Source: Streptomyces sp. NBC_01446
GTDB taxonomy: Bacteria > Actinomycetota > Actinomycetes > Streptomycetales > Streptomycetaceae
Assembly (NCBI RefSeq): GCF_026340095.1
Contig: NZ_JAPEPO010000001.1
Span: 6,360,001 to 6,424,000 of the forward strand
DNA length: 64,000 nt
Direction: 5' to 3'
The notes beneath the pieces are model-generated. The model saw nothing but the letters and a program-made list of their open reading frames with translations, ran no database searches and had not been told where the DNA came from. The position numbers and the translations under genes are program-made. Shown here one piece after another: positions 46,163-54,570 of the stretch (the stretch's first letter is position 1; every line of letters starts with the position of its first letter).

Positions 46163-47007
46163 CGCCGTCGACCGCTTCGGCCGATTTCTCGGCCTCGTCC
46201 GAGCCGTCCGTGGGGGACGGGACCACGGCGCCCCACGCCGACTGCATCGCCGACTCGGCGGGCGGTCTCACCTTCGACGTCACTGACCACGGAGGGCCCG
46301 ACCCGGCCCATCTGGTCCTCACCGACCGCGACAGCGGCGAGGACGTGCGCCTGCCGCTGACCCCGGCGGGCGACGGCAGTCTCCGGGCGGCGCTGCCCAG
46401 TAGCGTCCGGCTGCCCGAGGGACGCTGGGACGTCTTCGCGCAGGTGGCCGGCGAGGAGCCGCGGCGCCTGGCCCCCGGCCTCAACGACCTGCGGTCCCTC
46501 GTCGACCGGGTACCCAGCGGCTCCCGCGGCTTCGTCGCCGTCCGCATCCCCTACGCGACCAAGCACGGCAACCTCACCGTGCGCAGCTGGCTGCGCGCCC
46601 CGCACGCCGAGGCGGGTGAACTGCTCGTCACGGAAGGCGAGATGACGGTCAGCGGCCGGGTCTACGGCACCGCGATCACCCCCAAGGCGTACGCGGAGAT
46701 ACGTTCACGCACGGACGGCGGGCCGACGCTCCGCAGCGAACTGACCCCGCGTGGCGACGAGTTCACCTTCCGCGTCGTGTACGAGGAGCTGGAAGCGGGA
46801 CGCTGGGACCTGTGGGTGCGCCCGGAGGGCGAGGACGGACTCGCGGTACGCGTCGCCCGGCTCCTGGACGACGTCGCCGACAAGAAGCCGATCTTCACCT
46901 ACCCGACCGCACGCCTGGACACCGGGCGCGGCCGGATCGCGGTCGAGCCGTACTACACGAGAGACAACGACCTGGCGGTCCTCGTGACCGAGGCGGCCGC
47001 CGAGTAG
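46159..47007 (+). CDS. Beta-rich protein coupled to the glycosyltransferase
   Basis: 282 aa, ATG 46159 overlapping the glycosyltransferase stop, with GAAAGGGA upstream. No signal peptide or helices of note. Two similar beta-rich halves: about 30-120 (LVLTDRDSGEDVRLPLTP, LPEGRWDVFAQVAGEEPRRL) and about 150-260 (VTEGEMTVSGRVYGTAI, LEAGRWDLWVRPEGEDGLAV). The paired xExGRWDxxxx blocks suggest an internal duplication of an Ig-like or carbohydrate-binding module. I recall similar modules attached to glycerophosphotransferases, but cannot confirm. Strict coupling suggests it binds the glycosyltransferase or its polymer. Confidence 0.85.
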   Translation: MTPSTASADFSASSEPSVGDGTTAPHADCIADSAGGLTFDVTDHGGPDPAHLVLTDRDSGEDVRLPLTPAGDGSLRAALPSSVRLPEGRWDVFAQVAGEEPRRLAPGLNDLRSLVDRVPSGSRGFVAVRIPYATKHGNLTVRSWLRAPHAEAGELLVTEGEMTVSGRVYGTAITPKAYAEIRSRTDGGPTLRSELTPRGDEFTFRVVYEELEAGRWDLWVRPEGEDGLAVRVARLLDDVADKKPIFTYPTARLDTGRGRIAVEPYYTRDNDLAVLVTEAAAE

Positions 47008-47017
47008 CCCGCGCGGC

Positions 47018-47048
47018 GCCCTTGCGGACTCAGGCTGTCCGCGAGGGC
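47018..47048 (+). terminator. Hairpin terminator after the glycosyltransferase operon
   Basis: 12-bp arms (47018-47029, 47037-47048) with a single G-U type mismatch and a 7-nt loop lie 10 nt after the stop codon. Confidence 0.75.
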
Positions 47049-47064
47049 CGGCAGACTCGGGCCC

Positions 47065-47868
47065 ATGCTGGAGACCTCGGCCCGACCCCTGCGGCCGCTC
47101 TCGCTGCTGCGGGCCCGCCGCGAGTGGTCGGGCGCCGGCCTCGCGGACCGGCTCGGCGTCACGCCGCGCTCCGTCCGCCGCGACGCCGACCGGCTGCGCG
47201 GCGATGCTCCGCGGCCCGGACCCTCCGACGTCGACCCGTCGGTCCTGACCGAACTCGCGCGGCCTGCCGGGACTCGGAGCGGCTGCGCTTCGCCTGCGTG
47301 GACCACGGGGGCGCGCACGAGCCGCACCGTCGAGCCGCACCGCCTGGTGTACGGCGAGCGCCGCTGGTACCTGGTCGCCTGGGACGTCGACCGCGAGGAC
47401 CGGCGCACGTTTCCGCGTCGGCCGCACCACGCCGAAGCCGCCGCAGCCGCCGCACGGGCCGCGCGTGACCCCGCGCACGCCACCCCGCCGACGACCTCGC
47501 CGCGCATGTCTCGAAGGGTGTCTCGCAGGGGCCGTACGCCCACGGGGCGACGATCCGAATCCTGGTGCCCGTCGAGGTAGCTGCACAGCGGATCGGCCCC
47601 GTCGGCGGGCACGCTCGAGGCCGACGGCGACGACAGCAGCGTGCTGCGCACCGGGGCGGCGAGCCACGACGTGATGATGATCCACGTGATCCTGATGGGC
47701 GTCGGGTTCGAGGTGCTCGAACCCGACGGGCTCACGGACGTGATCAGGACTGCTCGGGACCGTCTGTCCCGGGCGCTGGAAGGGGCCGGCTCAGCGGACG
47801 GGACGACGCGAACGCCGGATGGTGCAGATCGAACGCCGGGGACTCGGAGCGGACCCGGGGCAGCGTGA
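47065..47868 (+). pseudogene. Degraded HTH/WYL-domain regulator (YafY/PafBC type)
   Basis: A HTH starts at 47065 (LRPLSLLRARREWSGAGLADRLGVTPRSVRRDADRLRG). After a deletion the WYL part continues in alternating frames: PSVLTELA, then SERLRFACVDHGGA, then RTVEPHRLVYGERRWYLVAWDVDREDRRTF, then DDLAAHVSKGVSQGPYAHGATIRILVPVE, then LEADGDDSSVLRTGAASHDVMMIHVILMGVGFEVLEP to the end. At least four frameshifts and a loss of the segment after the HTH make it non-functional. Intact homologues are around 320 aa. The end overlaps the 3' end of the opposite ctaD. Confidence 0.85.
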
Positions 47869-49450
47869 CGAAGTTGTGCCGCGGTGCCGGGCACGGTGTC
47901 GCCCACTCCAGCGAACGCCCGTAGCCCCAGGGGTCGTCCACGCCGACCTTCTCGCCGTACTTGGCCGTCTTCCAGACGTTGTAGAGGAACGGCAGCGTGG
48001 ACAAGCCGAGCAGGAACGAGCCGATGGTCGACAGCGTGTTGAGCGCCGTGAACCCGTCGGCCGCCAGATAGTCGGCGTACCGCCGTGGCATGCCCTCGGC
48101 GCCGAGCCAGTGCTGCACCAGGAACGTGGTGTGGAAGCCGACGAACAGCGTCCAGAAGTGGATCTTCCCGAGCCGCTCGTCGAGCATCTTCCCGGTGAAC
48201 TTGGGCCACCAGAAGTAGAAGCCGCCGAACGTCGCGAAGGCGACCGTGCCGAAGACGACGTAGTGGAAGTGCGCGACCACGAAGTACGAGTCCGTCACAT
48301 GGAAGTCCAGCGGCGGCACGGCGAGGATGACGCCGGTCAGGCCGCCGAACAGGAACGTCACCAGGAAGCCGACGGACCACAGCATCGGGGTCTCGAAGGA
48401 CAGGGACCCGTTGATCATCGTCCCGATCCAGTTGAAGAACTTCACGCCCGTGGGCACCGCGATCAGGAACGTCATGAACGAGAAGAACGGCAGCAGCACC
48501 CCACCCGTCACGAACATGTGGTGCGCCCACACGACGATCGACAGCCCGGTGATGGCCATCGTGGCGCCGACCAGCATCGTGTAGCCCCAGATCGGCTTGC
48601 GGCTGAAGACCGGGAGGATCTCGGAGACGATGCCGAAGAACGGCAGCGCGATGATGTAGACCTCGGGATGGCCGAAGAACCAGAAGAGGTGCTGCCACAG
48701 CAGCGCACCCCCGAACTGGGCCTCGAAGACCACGGCCCCGAAGCGCCGGTCCGCCTCCAGGACGAGCAGCGCCGCGGCGAGCACCGGGAAGGCCATCAGC
48801 ACGAGGATCGACGTGAACAGCGTGTTCCACGTGAAGATCGGCATCCGGAACATCGTCATGCCGGGCGCCCGCATCCCGATGATGGTCGTCAGGAAGTTCA
48901 CCGCGCCGAGGATCGTGCCGAAACCCGCGAGCGCCAGACCCATGATCCACATGTCGGCGCCGACGCCCGGCGAGCGCGTCAGGCTGTTGAGCGGGGCGTA
49001 CGCGAACCAGCCGAAGTCCGCGGCCCCGCCGGGCACCATCAGGGAGCTGATCACGATCAGCCCGCCGAACAGGAACAGCCAGTACGAGAACATGTTGAGC
49101 CGGGGGAACGCCACGTCGGGGGCGCCGATCTGCAGAGGCATGATCTCGTTGGCGAAGCCCGCGAAGGTCGGGGTCGCGAAGAGCAGCAGCATGATCGTGC
49201 CGTGGATCGTGAAGAGCTGGTTGTACTCCTCGCTGGACAGCATCTGAAGGCCGGGCCGTGCCAGCTCCGCCCGCATCAGGAGCGCCATGATCCCGCCGGC
49301 GAGGAAGAACGCGAACGACGTGATCAGGTAGAGGTGGCCGATCTTCTTGTGGTCCGTGGTGGTCAGCCAGTCCACGACGATCCGGCCTGGAGTCCTCGTC
49401 CGCACCGCTCCTGCCGCCGGCTGCACGGGCTGCACGTCCGTCGCACCCAT
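47744..49450 (-). CDS. ctaD: Cytochrome c oxidase subunit I (aa3 type), solitary copy
   Basis: 568 aa from ATG 49450, with GAGGGGGG about 6 nt upstream. Twelve membrane helices. Heme ligand and CuB sites are intact: FTIHGTIMLLLF, WFFGHPEVYIIALP (His-Tyr crosslink pair), VVWAHHMFVTG, and DSYFVVAHFHYVVFG. The last 40 residues are polar and unique. It should catalyse oxygen reduction and proton pumping, but no ctaC, ctaE or ctaF is beside it, so it is probably a second copy relying on the main oxidase subunits. The open frame on the opposite strand is a mirror artefact. Confidence 0.96.
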   Translation of the reverse strand: MGATDVQPVQPAAGAVRTRTPGRIVVDWLTTTDHKKIGHLYLITSFAFFLAGGIMALLMRAELARPGLQMLSSEEYNQLFTIHGTIMLLLFATPTFAGFANEIMPLQIGAPDVAFPRLNMFSYWLFLFGGLIVISSLMVPGGAADFGWFAYAPLNSLTRSPGVGADMWIMGLALAGFGTILGAVNFLTTIIGMRAPGMTMFRMPIFTWNTLFTSILVLMAFPVLAAALLVLEADRRFGAVVFEAQFGGALLWQHLFWFFGHPEVYIIALPFFGIVSEILPVFSRKPIWGYTMLVGATMAITGLSIVVWAHHMFVTGGVLLPFFSFMTFLIAVPTGVKFFNWIGTMINGSLSFETPMLWSVGFLVTFLFGGLTGVILAVPPLDFHVTDSYFVVAHFHYVVFGTVAFATFGGFYFWWPKFTGKMLDERLGKIHFWTLFVGFHTTFLVQHWLGAEGMPRRYADYLAADGFTALNTLSTIGSFLLGLSTLPFLYNVWKTAKYGEKVGVDDPWGYGRSLEWATPCPAPRHNFVTLPRVRSESPAFDLHHPAFASSRPLSRPLPAPGTDGPEQS

Positions 49451-49862
49451 CGCTTGCCCCCCTCGCTTCTCGCGCCCCGGGCCTGCCTCGAGCACACGCC
49501 ATGATGCTCGCGTCCCCACCGACTCCGACAGGGGGCGTACGGGAGCTCTGTGTCGCGTTCATGCAATTCCGATGGGGCGTCAACTGATGAAGAGCGCCGG
49601 GAATCCGAATTGGGCGGGTCCCGGGCGCGGTCGTGACGCTATTTTCGGGCACGTTATCCGGGCGCTTTCCGTGAAGTCGCGGAATTATGTCGTGGCGCGC
49701 GCAGAACATGCGCAGAAGGAGCATCGAATCGCTCGTACGTGTGACGGAGTTCGAGTGAAACGCGTGTCGTGGACCTGTGACAGAAGCGTGACCGGAGGGG
49801 GACCGGTGACGGGGGGTGGTCCGCCCTGGTGCCAGGCAGCCCGGCCGCCTAACGTGGCGGTC
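49451..49862. other. Divergent intergenic region, 412 bp
   Basis: It contains the ctaD ribosome binding site and, at its other end, the -10 of the 49863 gene. The central part (about 49560-49780) is more A+T-rich. No gene, tRNA or clear hairpin is seen; ctaD promoter elements must lie here but are not recognisable. Confidence 0.4.
49850..49855 (+). promoter_or_regulatory. -10 hexamer for leaderless 49863 gene
   Basis: TAACGT ends 7 nt before ATG 49863 and there is no ribosome binding site. CTGGTG at 49826-49831, 18 nt upstream, is a weak -35. Confidence 0.5.
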
Positions 49863-50078
49863 ATGGCACCCATTCCGACCCCTCCCGCAGAACCCCAGGA
49901 CACCCTCGACACGTACGTCGGCCTCGATGCGCCGGGCGCCGAGCGGCGGGCCCGTGAGCGCGGCTGGTCCACGGTCAGGTCGCTGCCCCCGGGCGCGATC
50001 ATCACCATGGAGTACCGCGTGGGACGCCTGAACTTCGAGGTGTCCGACGGGACCGTGACCCGCTGCTGGAAGGGCTGA
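49863..50078 (+). CDS. I78-family peptidase inhibitor-like small protein
   Basis: 71 aa from ATG 49863. The C-terminal 45 residues (GWSTVRSLPPGAIITMEYRVGRLNFEVSDGTVTRCWKG) follow the potato-inhibitor-like I78 pattern: an arginine in the reactive loop, then a two-strand YRVGRLNF block and a terminal beta hairpin. There is no signal peptide, so if it inhibits a protease it does so in the cytoplasm. A leaderless transcript is expected. A strong terminator follows. Confidence 0.75.
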   Translation: MAPIPTPPAEPQDTLDTYVGLDAPGAERRARERGWSTVRSLPPGAIITMEYRVGRLNFEVSDGTVTRCWKG

Positions 50079-50090
50079 CGGGACAACGCG

Positions 50091-50127
50091 AAGGCCCCCG
50101 GTTCCGTGACGGAACCGGGGGCCTTCG
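50091..50127. terminator. Strong hairpin terminator between convergent genes
   Basis: 17-bp perfect arms (50091-50107, 50111-50127) with a 3-nt loop. It serves both the 49863 gene and the opposing PAP2 gene. Confidence 0.9.
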
Positions 50128-50189
50128 GCGTGCGGGGCAGGTGGTGCGTACCGGCCCGGCGGCCTTCGGCGCTCTCGCGCCGGGGGCGG

Positions 50190-51215
50190 TCAGCCGCCGG
50201 CGACCGGGCGGGCGGACGTGGTGCCGCGCGGCACCCGGTCCGCGTGCGGCGGCCTGCGGCTGCCGGCCGGAGTGACCGGGGTGCGCTCGGAGCGGGCGGT
50301 GTGCGGACCAGGGGCGAGCAGCCCGGGAGGCCGCACCGCCCGCGCGGCGCCGACCGGTTCGCGTACCGGCGGCTCCTCCGAGGTGGGCGGGGAGACGCGC
50401 TGCGGAACCATCGCGGGCGTGGCGGCGGCCGGGGCGGGCGCCGGGAGCGCACCGGAACGACGGTTGCGCCACAGCTCGCGCAGCGAGAAGATCCAGGCTT
50501 CGACCTGCGTGATCAGCGGTTCGACCCAGGGCAGCGCGAGCAGGATGAGCAGTCCGGCGGCCCAGCCGAGGAAGACATCGCTGAGCCAGTGCGTACCGAG
50601 GTAGACCGTCGTCAGGCCGACGCTCAGCGAGATCACGGCGGAGGCGGCCGACAGCCAGCGCCTGGCGCGCGGCGTCGAGGCCAGATACGCGAGGATTCCC
50701 CAGGTCACCACGGCGTTGGCGGTGTGGCCGGAAGGAAATATATCGCCGCCCTGCCACATCTCGTTCGAGCCGATGGTGGTCGCGTAGTGCGGGCCGAGGC
50801 GGCCCATGCCGAGCTTGGCGGCGCCCACGGTGATGTTCAGGAGCAGCAGGGCGGCACCGAACGTGAGCAGCGGCCGCAGCGTGTGCTGGCGCCAGGAACG
50901 CCAGCCGAGCCAGGCCATGACCATCACCGCGGTCGGCCCGCGCTGGCCGAGCACGACCCAGTAGTCCAGGAACGCGTGGATCTCGGGCCACTGCTGGTAC
51001 GGCCGGAAGAACATGACCTGCCAGTCGAAGGTGACCAGCCAGGACGTGGTCAACACCGCCACCACGATGGCGAGGTAGAAGGACAGGGTGGCCCCGAAGA
51101 GCACGACCCTGTGCCGGCTCATCCTGGGCACATCCAGGTTGACCGGTCGTTCCGGCTCACGGTCGAGGCGGGCGAAGAGCCGCTCCAGACGGGTGAGGTT
51201 TCGTTCGGTACGCAC
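50190..51215 (-). CDS. PAP2-superfamily membrane protein with altered active site
   Basis: 341 aa from GTG 51215 (leaderless, TAGCGT 7 nt upstream). Six membrane helices with the phosphatase core: KLGMGRLGPH, DIFPSGHTANAVV and TTVYLGTHWLSDVF. Compared with PAP2 consensus, the RP of the first motif is RLGP and the Arg of the third motif is Thr, while the catalytic histidines in PSGH and THWLSD remain. The last about 90 residues are a Pro/Ala/Arg-rich tail. PAP2 enzymes remove phosphate from lipids such as undecaprenyl diphosphate or phosphatidic acid at the outer membrane face. Activity here needs proof. Confidence 0.88.
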   Translation of the reverse strand: MRTERNLTRLERLFARLDREPERPVNLDVPRMSRHRVVLFGATLSFYLAIVVAVLTTSWLVTFDWQVMFFRPYQQWPEIHAFLDYWVVLGQRGPTAVMVMAWLGWRSWRQHTLRPLLTFGAALLLLNITVGAAKLGMGRLGPHYATTIGSNEMWQGGDIFPSGHTANAVVTWGILAYLASTPRARRWLSAASAVISLSVGLTTVYLGTHWLSDVFLGWAAGLLILLALPWVEPLITQVEAWIFSLRELWRNRRSGALPAPAPAAATPAMVPQRVSPPTSEEPPVREPVGAARAVRPPGLLAPGPHTARSERTPVTPAGSRRPPHADRVPRGTTSARPVAGG

Positions 51216-51222
51216 CCAATCG

Positions 51223-51228
51223 ACGCTA
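51223..51228 (-). promoter_or_regulatory. -10 hexamer for leaderless PAP2 gene
   Basis: TAGCGT on the minus strand ends 7 nt before GTG 51215; it fixes this GTG as the start although the frame is open to 51326. Confidence 0.55.
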
Positions 51229-51476
51229 CAGCGAGTGAGTGCCGAACCCGGCCGAATCACTCGGTTTGTGATGACGATGTGATGTGGGATTGCTCTCAGC
51301 GGGGCGTTTATTCCTGCGGATATCACTATCGGACCGGGGTGCCGCCTTCAATTTCATTGATCATTTCTTGTATTCGTTTTTCGCTGCGCCCGAATTCGTT
51401 CACCGGCGGCTTCCTCGGAATTTCCCGTCCGATCACCCGGGGCGATCGGACGGCCTCCCGGGGCCCGCCGAGTCGA

Positions 51477-52634
51477 TCAAGGAGGACCCGACCCGTTCAG
51501 CCAGAAGGCCCCGTACACCGCCGACGCCACGGCCACGCCGCCGAGCACCGCCGCCGATCTGCTCGTACGCAGCCGGGCGAGCGCCACCGCGACCGGCAGC
51601 AGGAGCGGGAAGGCGGGCAGGAGCAGTCGCGGCTTCGAGCCGAAGTACCCCGACGCGCACAGGGCGAGCGCGACGACGATCCCGCAGTAGACGAGCAGCG
51701 CCAGCGGCTGACCTCGCCGTACGCACAGCACGTAGAGCCAGATCACGAGCGCGACCCCGACGATCAGGCCGAGCCCCGCGAGCGCCGAGGGGAATGACGT
51801 GAACTTGTCGCCGACGAAGCGTGCGAAGGCGAGGCCGCCGTCGAAGCCGTTGCCCCACTGGCCCTGCACGTCGAGATATCCGAAGAGGCCGCCCCCCGTG
51901 CGGTGCCCCACCCACAGGACGTACGCGGCGGCGCCCAGCGGGGCGAGCAGCACGCCGACGGCCATGCGCCAGGAGACCTTCCTGTCGCGCGCGACGTGGA
52001 CCGCGGCCGTCGCCCAGAGCGCGGCGACCACCGCCGCCCCCACCGGCCGGGTCAGCCCCGCGAGCGAGGCGAGCAGCCCCGCACTCACCCACCGTCCGGT
52101 CAGGACCGCGTACAGCGACCAGGCCGCGAGCGCCGTGAACAAGGACTCGCTGTACGCCATCGACTGCACGATCCCGACCGGGAGCACCGCCCACAGCACG
52201 ACCGCGCAGACCCCGGCCCGCCGCCCGTACAGCAGCTCGGCCACCAGGAAGATCCCCCAGGCCGCGCAGAGCGACGCGAGCCAGCTCACCAGCAGGCCCG
52301 CGTCCGCGTCCGACAGTGGGCTAACCGCCGACACCAGTCGCTCCAGCCACGGCAGCAGCGGGAAGAAGGCGAGGTTCGAGTGCACGGTGCCGTCCGGCAG
52401 GCGCACCTCCCAGCCGTAGCCGAAATCCGCGACGCGGGTGTACCAGAGCGAGTCCCAGCGAGCGGTCAGCAGTGTGTGCGGGCTCTTCCCCCTCGCCGCG
52501 CTCCACACGGCGAGCATGAGCAGGCCCAGGGTGCGCACCCCGGCATAGGCAAGGAGCGCGGGCGCCGCGCGGCGCAGCGCACCGGCCGCCCGGGCCGGCG
52601 CGCGCCACGGTTCTTGCAGGTCGACTTCGGTCAC
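51477..52634 (-). CDS. PIG-V-like mannosyltransferase, integral membrane
   Basis: 385 aa from GTG 52634, with GATAAT 7 nt upstream instead of a ribosome binding site. About ten membrane helices. The N-terminal RWDSLWYTRVADFGYGWE after the first helix and YSESLFTALAAWSLYAV fit the PIG-V/GT-C glycosyltransferases, in which an acidic residue in the first loop is catalytic. GT-C enzymes use polyprenyl-phosphate sugars, so it likely mannosylates a lipid or protein on the outer face. No partner gene adjacent. The reading frame is open to 52868, but that part overlaps a control region. Confidence 0.88.
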   Translation of the reverse strand: MTEVDLQEPWRAPARAAGALRRAAPALLAYAGVRTLGLLMLAVWSAARGKSPHTLLTARWDSLWYTRVADFGYGWEVRLPDGTVHSNLAFFPLLPWLERLVSAVSPLSDADAGLLVSWLASLCAAWGIFLVAELLYGRRAGVCAVVLWAVLPVGIVQSMAYSESLFTALAAWSLYAVLTGRWVSAGLLASLAGLTRPVGAAVVAALWATAAVHVARDRKVSWRMAVGVLLAPLGAAAYVLWVGHRTGGGLFGYLDVQGQWGNGFDGGLAFARFVGDKFTSFPSALAGLGLIVGVALVIWLYVLCVRRGQPLALLVYCGIVVALALCASGYFGSKPRLLLPAFPLLLPVAVALARLRTSRSAAVLGGVAVASAVYGAFWLNGSGPP

Positions 52635-52641
52635 GGCGTCG

Positions 52642-52647
52642 ATTATC
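52642..52647 (-). promoter_or_regulatory. -10-like hexamer for the mannosyltransferase gene
   Basis: GATAAT on the minus strand ends 7 nt before GTG 52634. One mismatch to TATAAT, no Shine-Dalgarno sequence. Confidence 0.4.
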
Positions 52648-52692
52648 GGCGCCGGGCGCAACCGGACCGCCCGCGCGGTGCGTGGTCGGGGA

Positions 52693-52720
52693 GTGGAGCG
52701 TGGCGTACACCACACTCCAC
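52693..52720. promoter_or_regulatory. 28-bp imperfect palindrome before the MFS gene
   Basis: GTGGAG-C-GTGG-C-GTAC-A-CCAC-A-CTCCAC is symmetric except for two position pairs, centred on GTAC. It lies in the 248-bp gap between the divergent mannosyltransferase and MFS genes. The spacing suits a TetR-type dimeric repressor, but no regulator gene is adjacent. Confidence 0.6.
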
Positions 52721-52882
52721 GGTCAGGCACATGAGAGGTCCGCCACGTGTCACCACAATGAACTCGCGTACTCTGGCGGCTCACCGCGTGGGCACGGGAG
52801 TCCGCTCCTTCCGGCCGCAACCGCGGGGAAGTCCCCACCCCGCGGATCCGCCGAGCGCGAGGGACCACTGGGAGGTACGCAT

Positions 52883-54514
52883 ATGTCCGGGACGACCACG
52901 ACCGCCGTGCCCTCTCGCCTGCGGGCCGCCGGGCCAGGCGCCAACCGCTGGGTCGTCCTCGTCGTTCTGTGCACCAGCCTGCTGCTCGTCGCCCTCGACG
53001 CGACCGTGCTGCACGTCGCCGTCCCCGCCGTCACCCAGGACCTGCGCCCCTCGGCGGTCCAGCTGCTGTGGATCGTCGACGCCTATCCGCTGATCTGCGC
53101 GGCGCTCCTGATCCTCTTCGGCACACTCGGCGACCGCGTCGGACGCAGACGCGTCCTGCTCTTCGGATACGGCCTCTTCGGCGTGGCCTCCGCACTCGCC
53201 GTGTTCGCCACGACACCGCACGTCCTGATCCTGGCCCGCGCGCTGCTCGGCGTCGGCGGCGCGATGATCATGCCCGCGACCCTGTCGATCCTGCGCGCGG
53301 TCTTCCCCGACCGGCGCGAGCGGGCCGTGGCCATCGGCGTCTGGTCAGCGGTCGCCGCGATAGGCGCCGCCACCGGACCGGTACTCGGCGGCTTCATGGT
53401 CGAGCACTTCTGGTGGGGCTCGGTCTTCCTGATCAACATCCCGCTGATGGCCGTCATGCTGCCCCTCGGCCGTCTCATACTTCCCGAGTCCAAGGGCCGT
53501 TCCGACGGGCCCTGGGACGTGGTCGGCGCACTCATGGCGGCCGTCGGAATGCTCGGTGTGGTCTATGGCGTGAAGCGGCTCGGCGTCGACCGTGACCTGC
53601 TCGACCCGTCCGCCGTCGGCCCCCTCCTCGTCGGCGCGGCCGTGCTGATCGTGTTCGTGCGGCGGCAGAAGCGCCGCGAGCATCCGCTCATCGACATGAA
53701 GATGTTCGCCAGGCCCGCCTTCTCCACCGCGGTCGGCTGCATCGTCCTCGCCATGCTCGCCCTGGTCGGCCTGGAGCTGATCGCCGTCCAGTACCTCCAG
53801 CTGGTACTCGGCCTGAGTCCCCTGGAGACGGGGGTGCGGCTGCTGCCCCTCACCTTCGCGGCGATGGCCGCGGGTGTCCTCGGCTCGTCGCAGCTGCGCC
53901 GTTTCGGGCCGCGCCGCATGGTCTCGGCCGGCTTCGTTCTCACCGCGGCCGCGGTGCTCATGCTCACGCTGATGGGACAGCACGACCGGCCGTCGCTGCT
54001 CACCTTCGCCTTCGTCCTTCTCGGCTTCGGCCTGCAGACCACCCTCTTCGGGGCGTACGAGTCGATGCTCAGCGAGGCCTCGGCGCAGGACGCGGGCGGC
54101 GCCGCGGCGATAGGGGAGACCTCCTACCAGCTGGGCGCGGGCATGGGCATCGCCCTGCTCGGCTCGGTGATGAACGCCGCGTACGCACCCGGGATCGCCC
54201 GGGTCACCGGAGTGCCCGGATCCGCGAGCGCCCACGCGGGCAACTCGCTCGGCGAGGCGTACCAGGTCGCGACGCGGCTCGGCGGCACCGCCGGTGAGGC
54301 GCTGCGCAGCGCCGCCCGGGTCGCCTTCGTCCACGGGCTGCACGTGACGCTGTTCGTCAGCGCCGGGCTTCTGCTGCTCGGCGCGGTGGCCGCGCTGCGG
54401 CTGCCCCGGCGGATGGAGTGCGAAGCCGCTGCTCCGCAGGACGCGGAGGGCACGGCGAAGATCGGTCCCCAGCGCGGTCCCGAGCGGGTCGGCGTGGAGT
54501 CCACCGTCGCGTGA
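52883..54514 (+). CDS. MFS drug transporter, 14-helix DHA2 family
   Basis: 543 aa from ATG 52883, with GGGAGG 7 nt upstream. About fourteen membrane helices. DHA2 signature motifs: the loop GTLGDRVGRRRVLLFGYGLF (motif A) after helix 2, and LLVALDATVLHVAVPAV (D1-type, with Asp in helix 1), plus ARALLGVGGAMIMPATLSIL (motif C-like). It is a proton-coupled exporter at the cytoplasmic membrane, related to antiseptic and antibiotic efflux pumps. The substrate is unknown. A 28-bp palindrome upstream suggests repression by a distant TetR-type protein. Confidence 0.94.
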   Translation: MSGTTTTAVPSRLRAAGPGANRWVVLVVLCTSLLLVALDATVLHVAVPAVTQDLRPSAVQLLWIVDAYPLICAALLILFGTLGDRVGRRRVLLFGYGLFGVASALAVFATTPHVLILARALLGVGGAMIMPATLSILRAVFPDRRERAVAIGVWSAVAAIGAATGPVLGGFMVEHFWWGSVFLINIPLMAVMLPLGRLILPESKGRSDGPWDVVGALMAAVGMLGVVYGVKRLGVDRDLLDPSAVGPLLVGAAVLIVFVRRQKRREHPLIDMKMFARPAFSTAVGCIVLAMLALVGLELIAVQYLQLVLGLSPLETGVRLLPLTFAAMAAGVLGSSQLRRFGPRRMVSAGFVLTAAAVLMLTLMGQHDRPSLLTFAFVLLGFGLQTTLFGAYESMLSEASAQDAGGAAAIGETSYQLGAGMGIALLGSVMNAAYAPGIARVTGVPGSASAHAGNSLGEAYQVATRLGGTAGEALRSAARVAFVHGLHVTLFVSAGLLLLGAVAALRLPRRMECEAAAPQDAEGTAKIGPQRGPERVGVESTVA

Positions 54515-54533
54515 CGGCTGCCGCGGGCGGTGA

Positions 54534-54551
54534 CCCGGCCGAGGGGCCGGG
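54534..54551. terminator. Short hairpin between convergent MFS and SepF-like genes
   Basis: CCCGGCC and GGCCGGG (7 bp) with a 4-nt GAGG loop in the 56-bp gap. Weak but well placed. Confidence 0.5.
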
Positions 54552-54570
54552 CCCTACCCACCCGTGACGC

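Noticed and set aside
46953..49724. A 923-codon minus-strand frame in a different phase over ctaD.
   Set aside because: The ctaD frame has every catalytic motif; the alternative has none.
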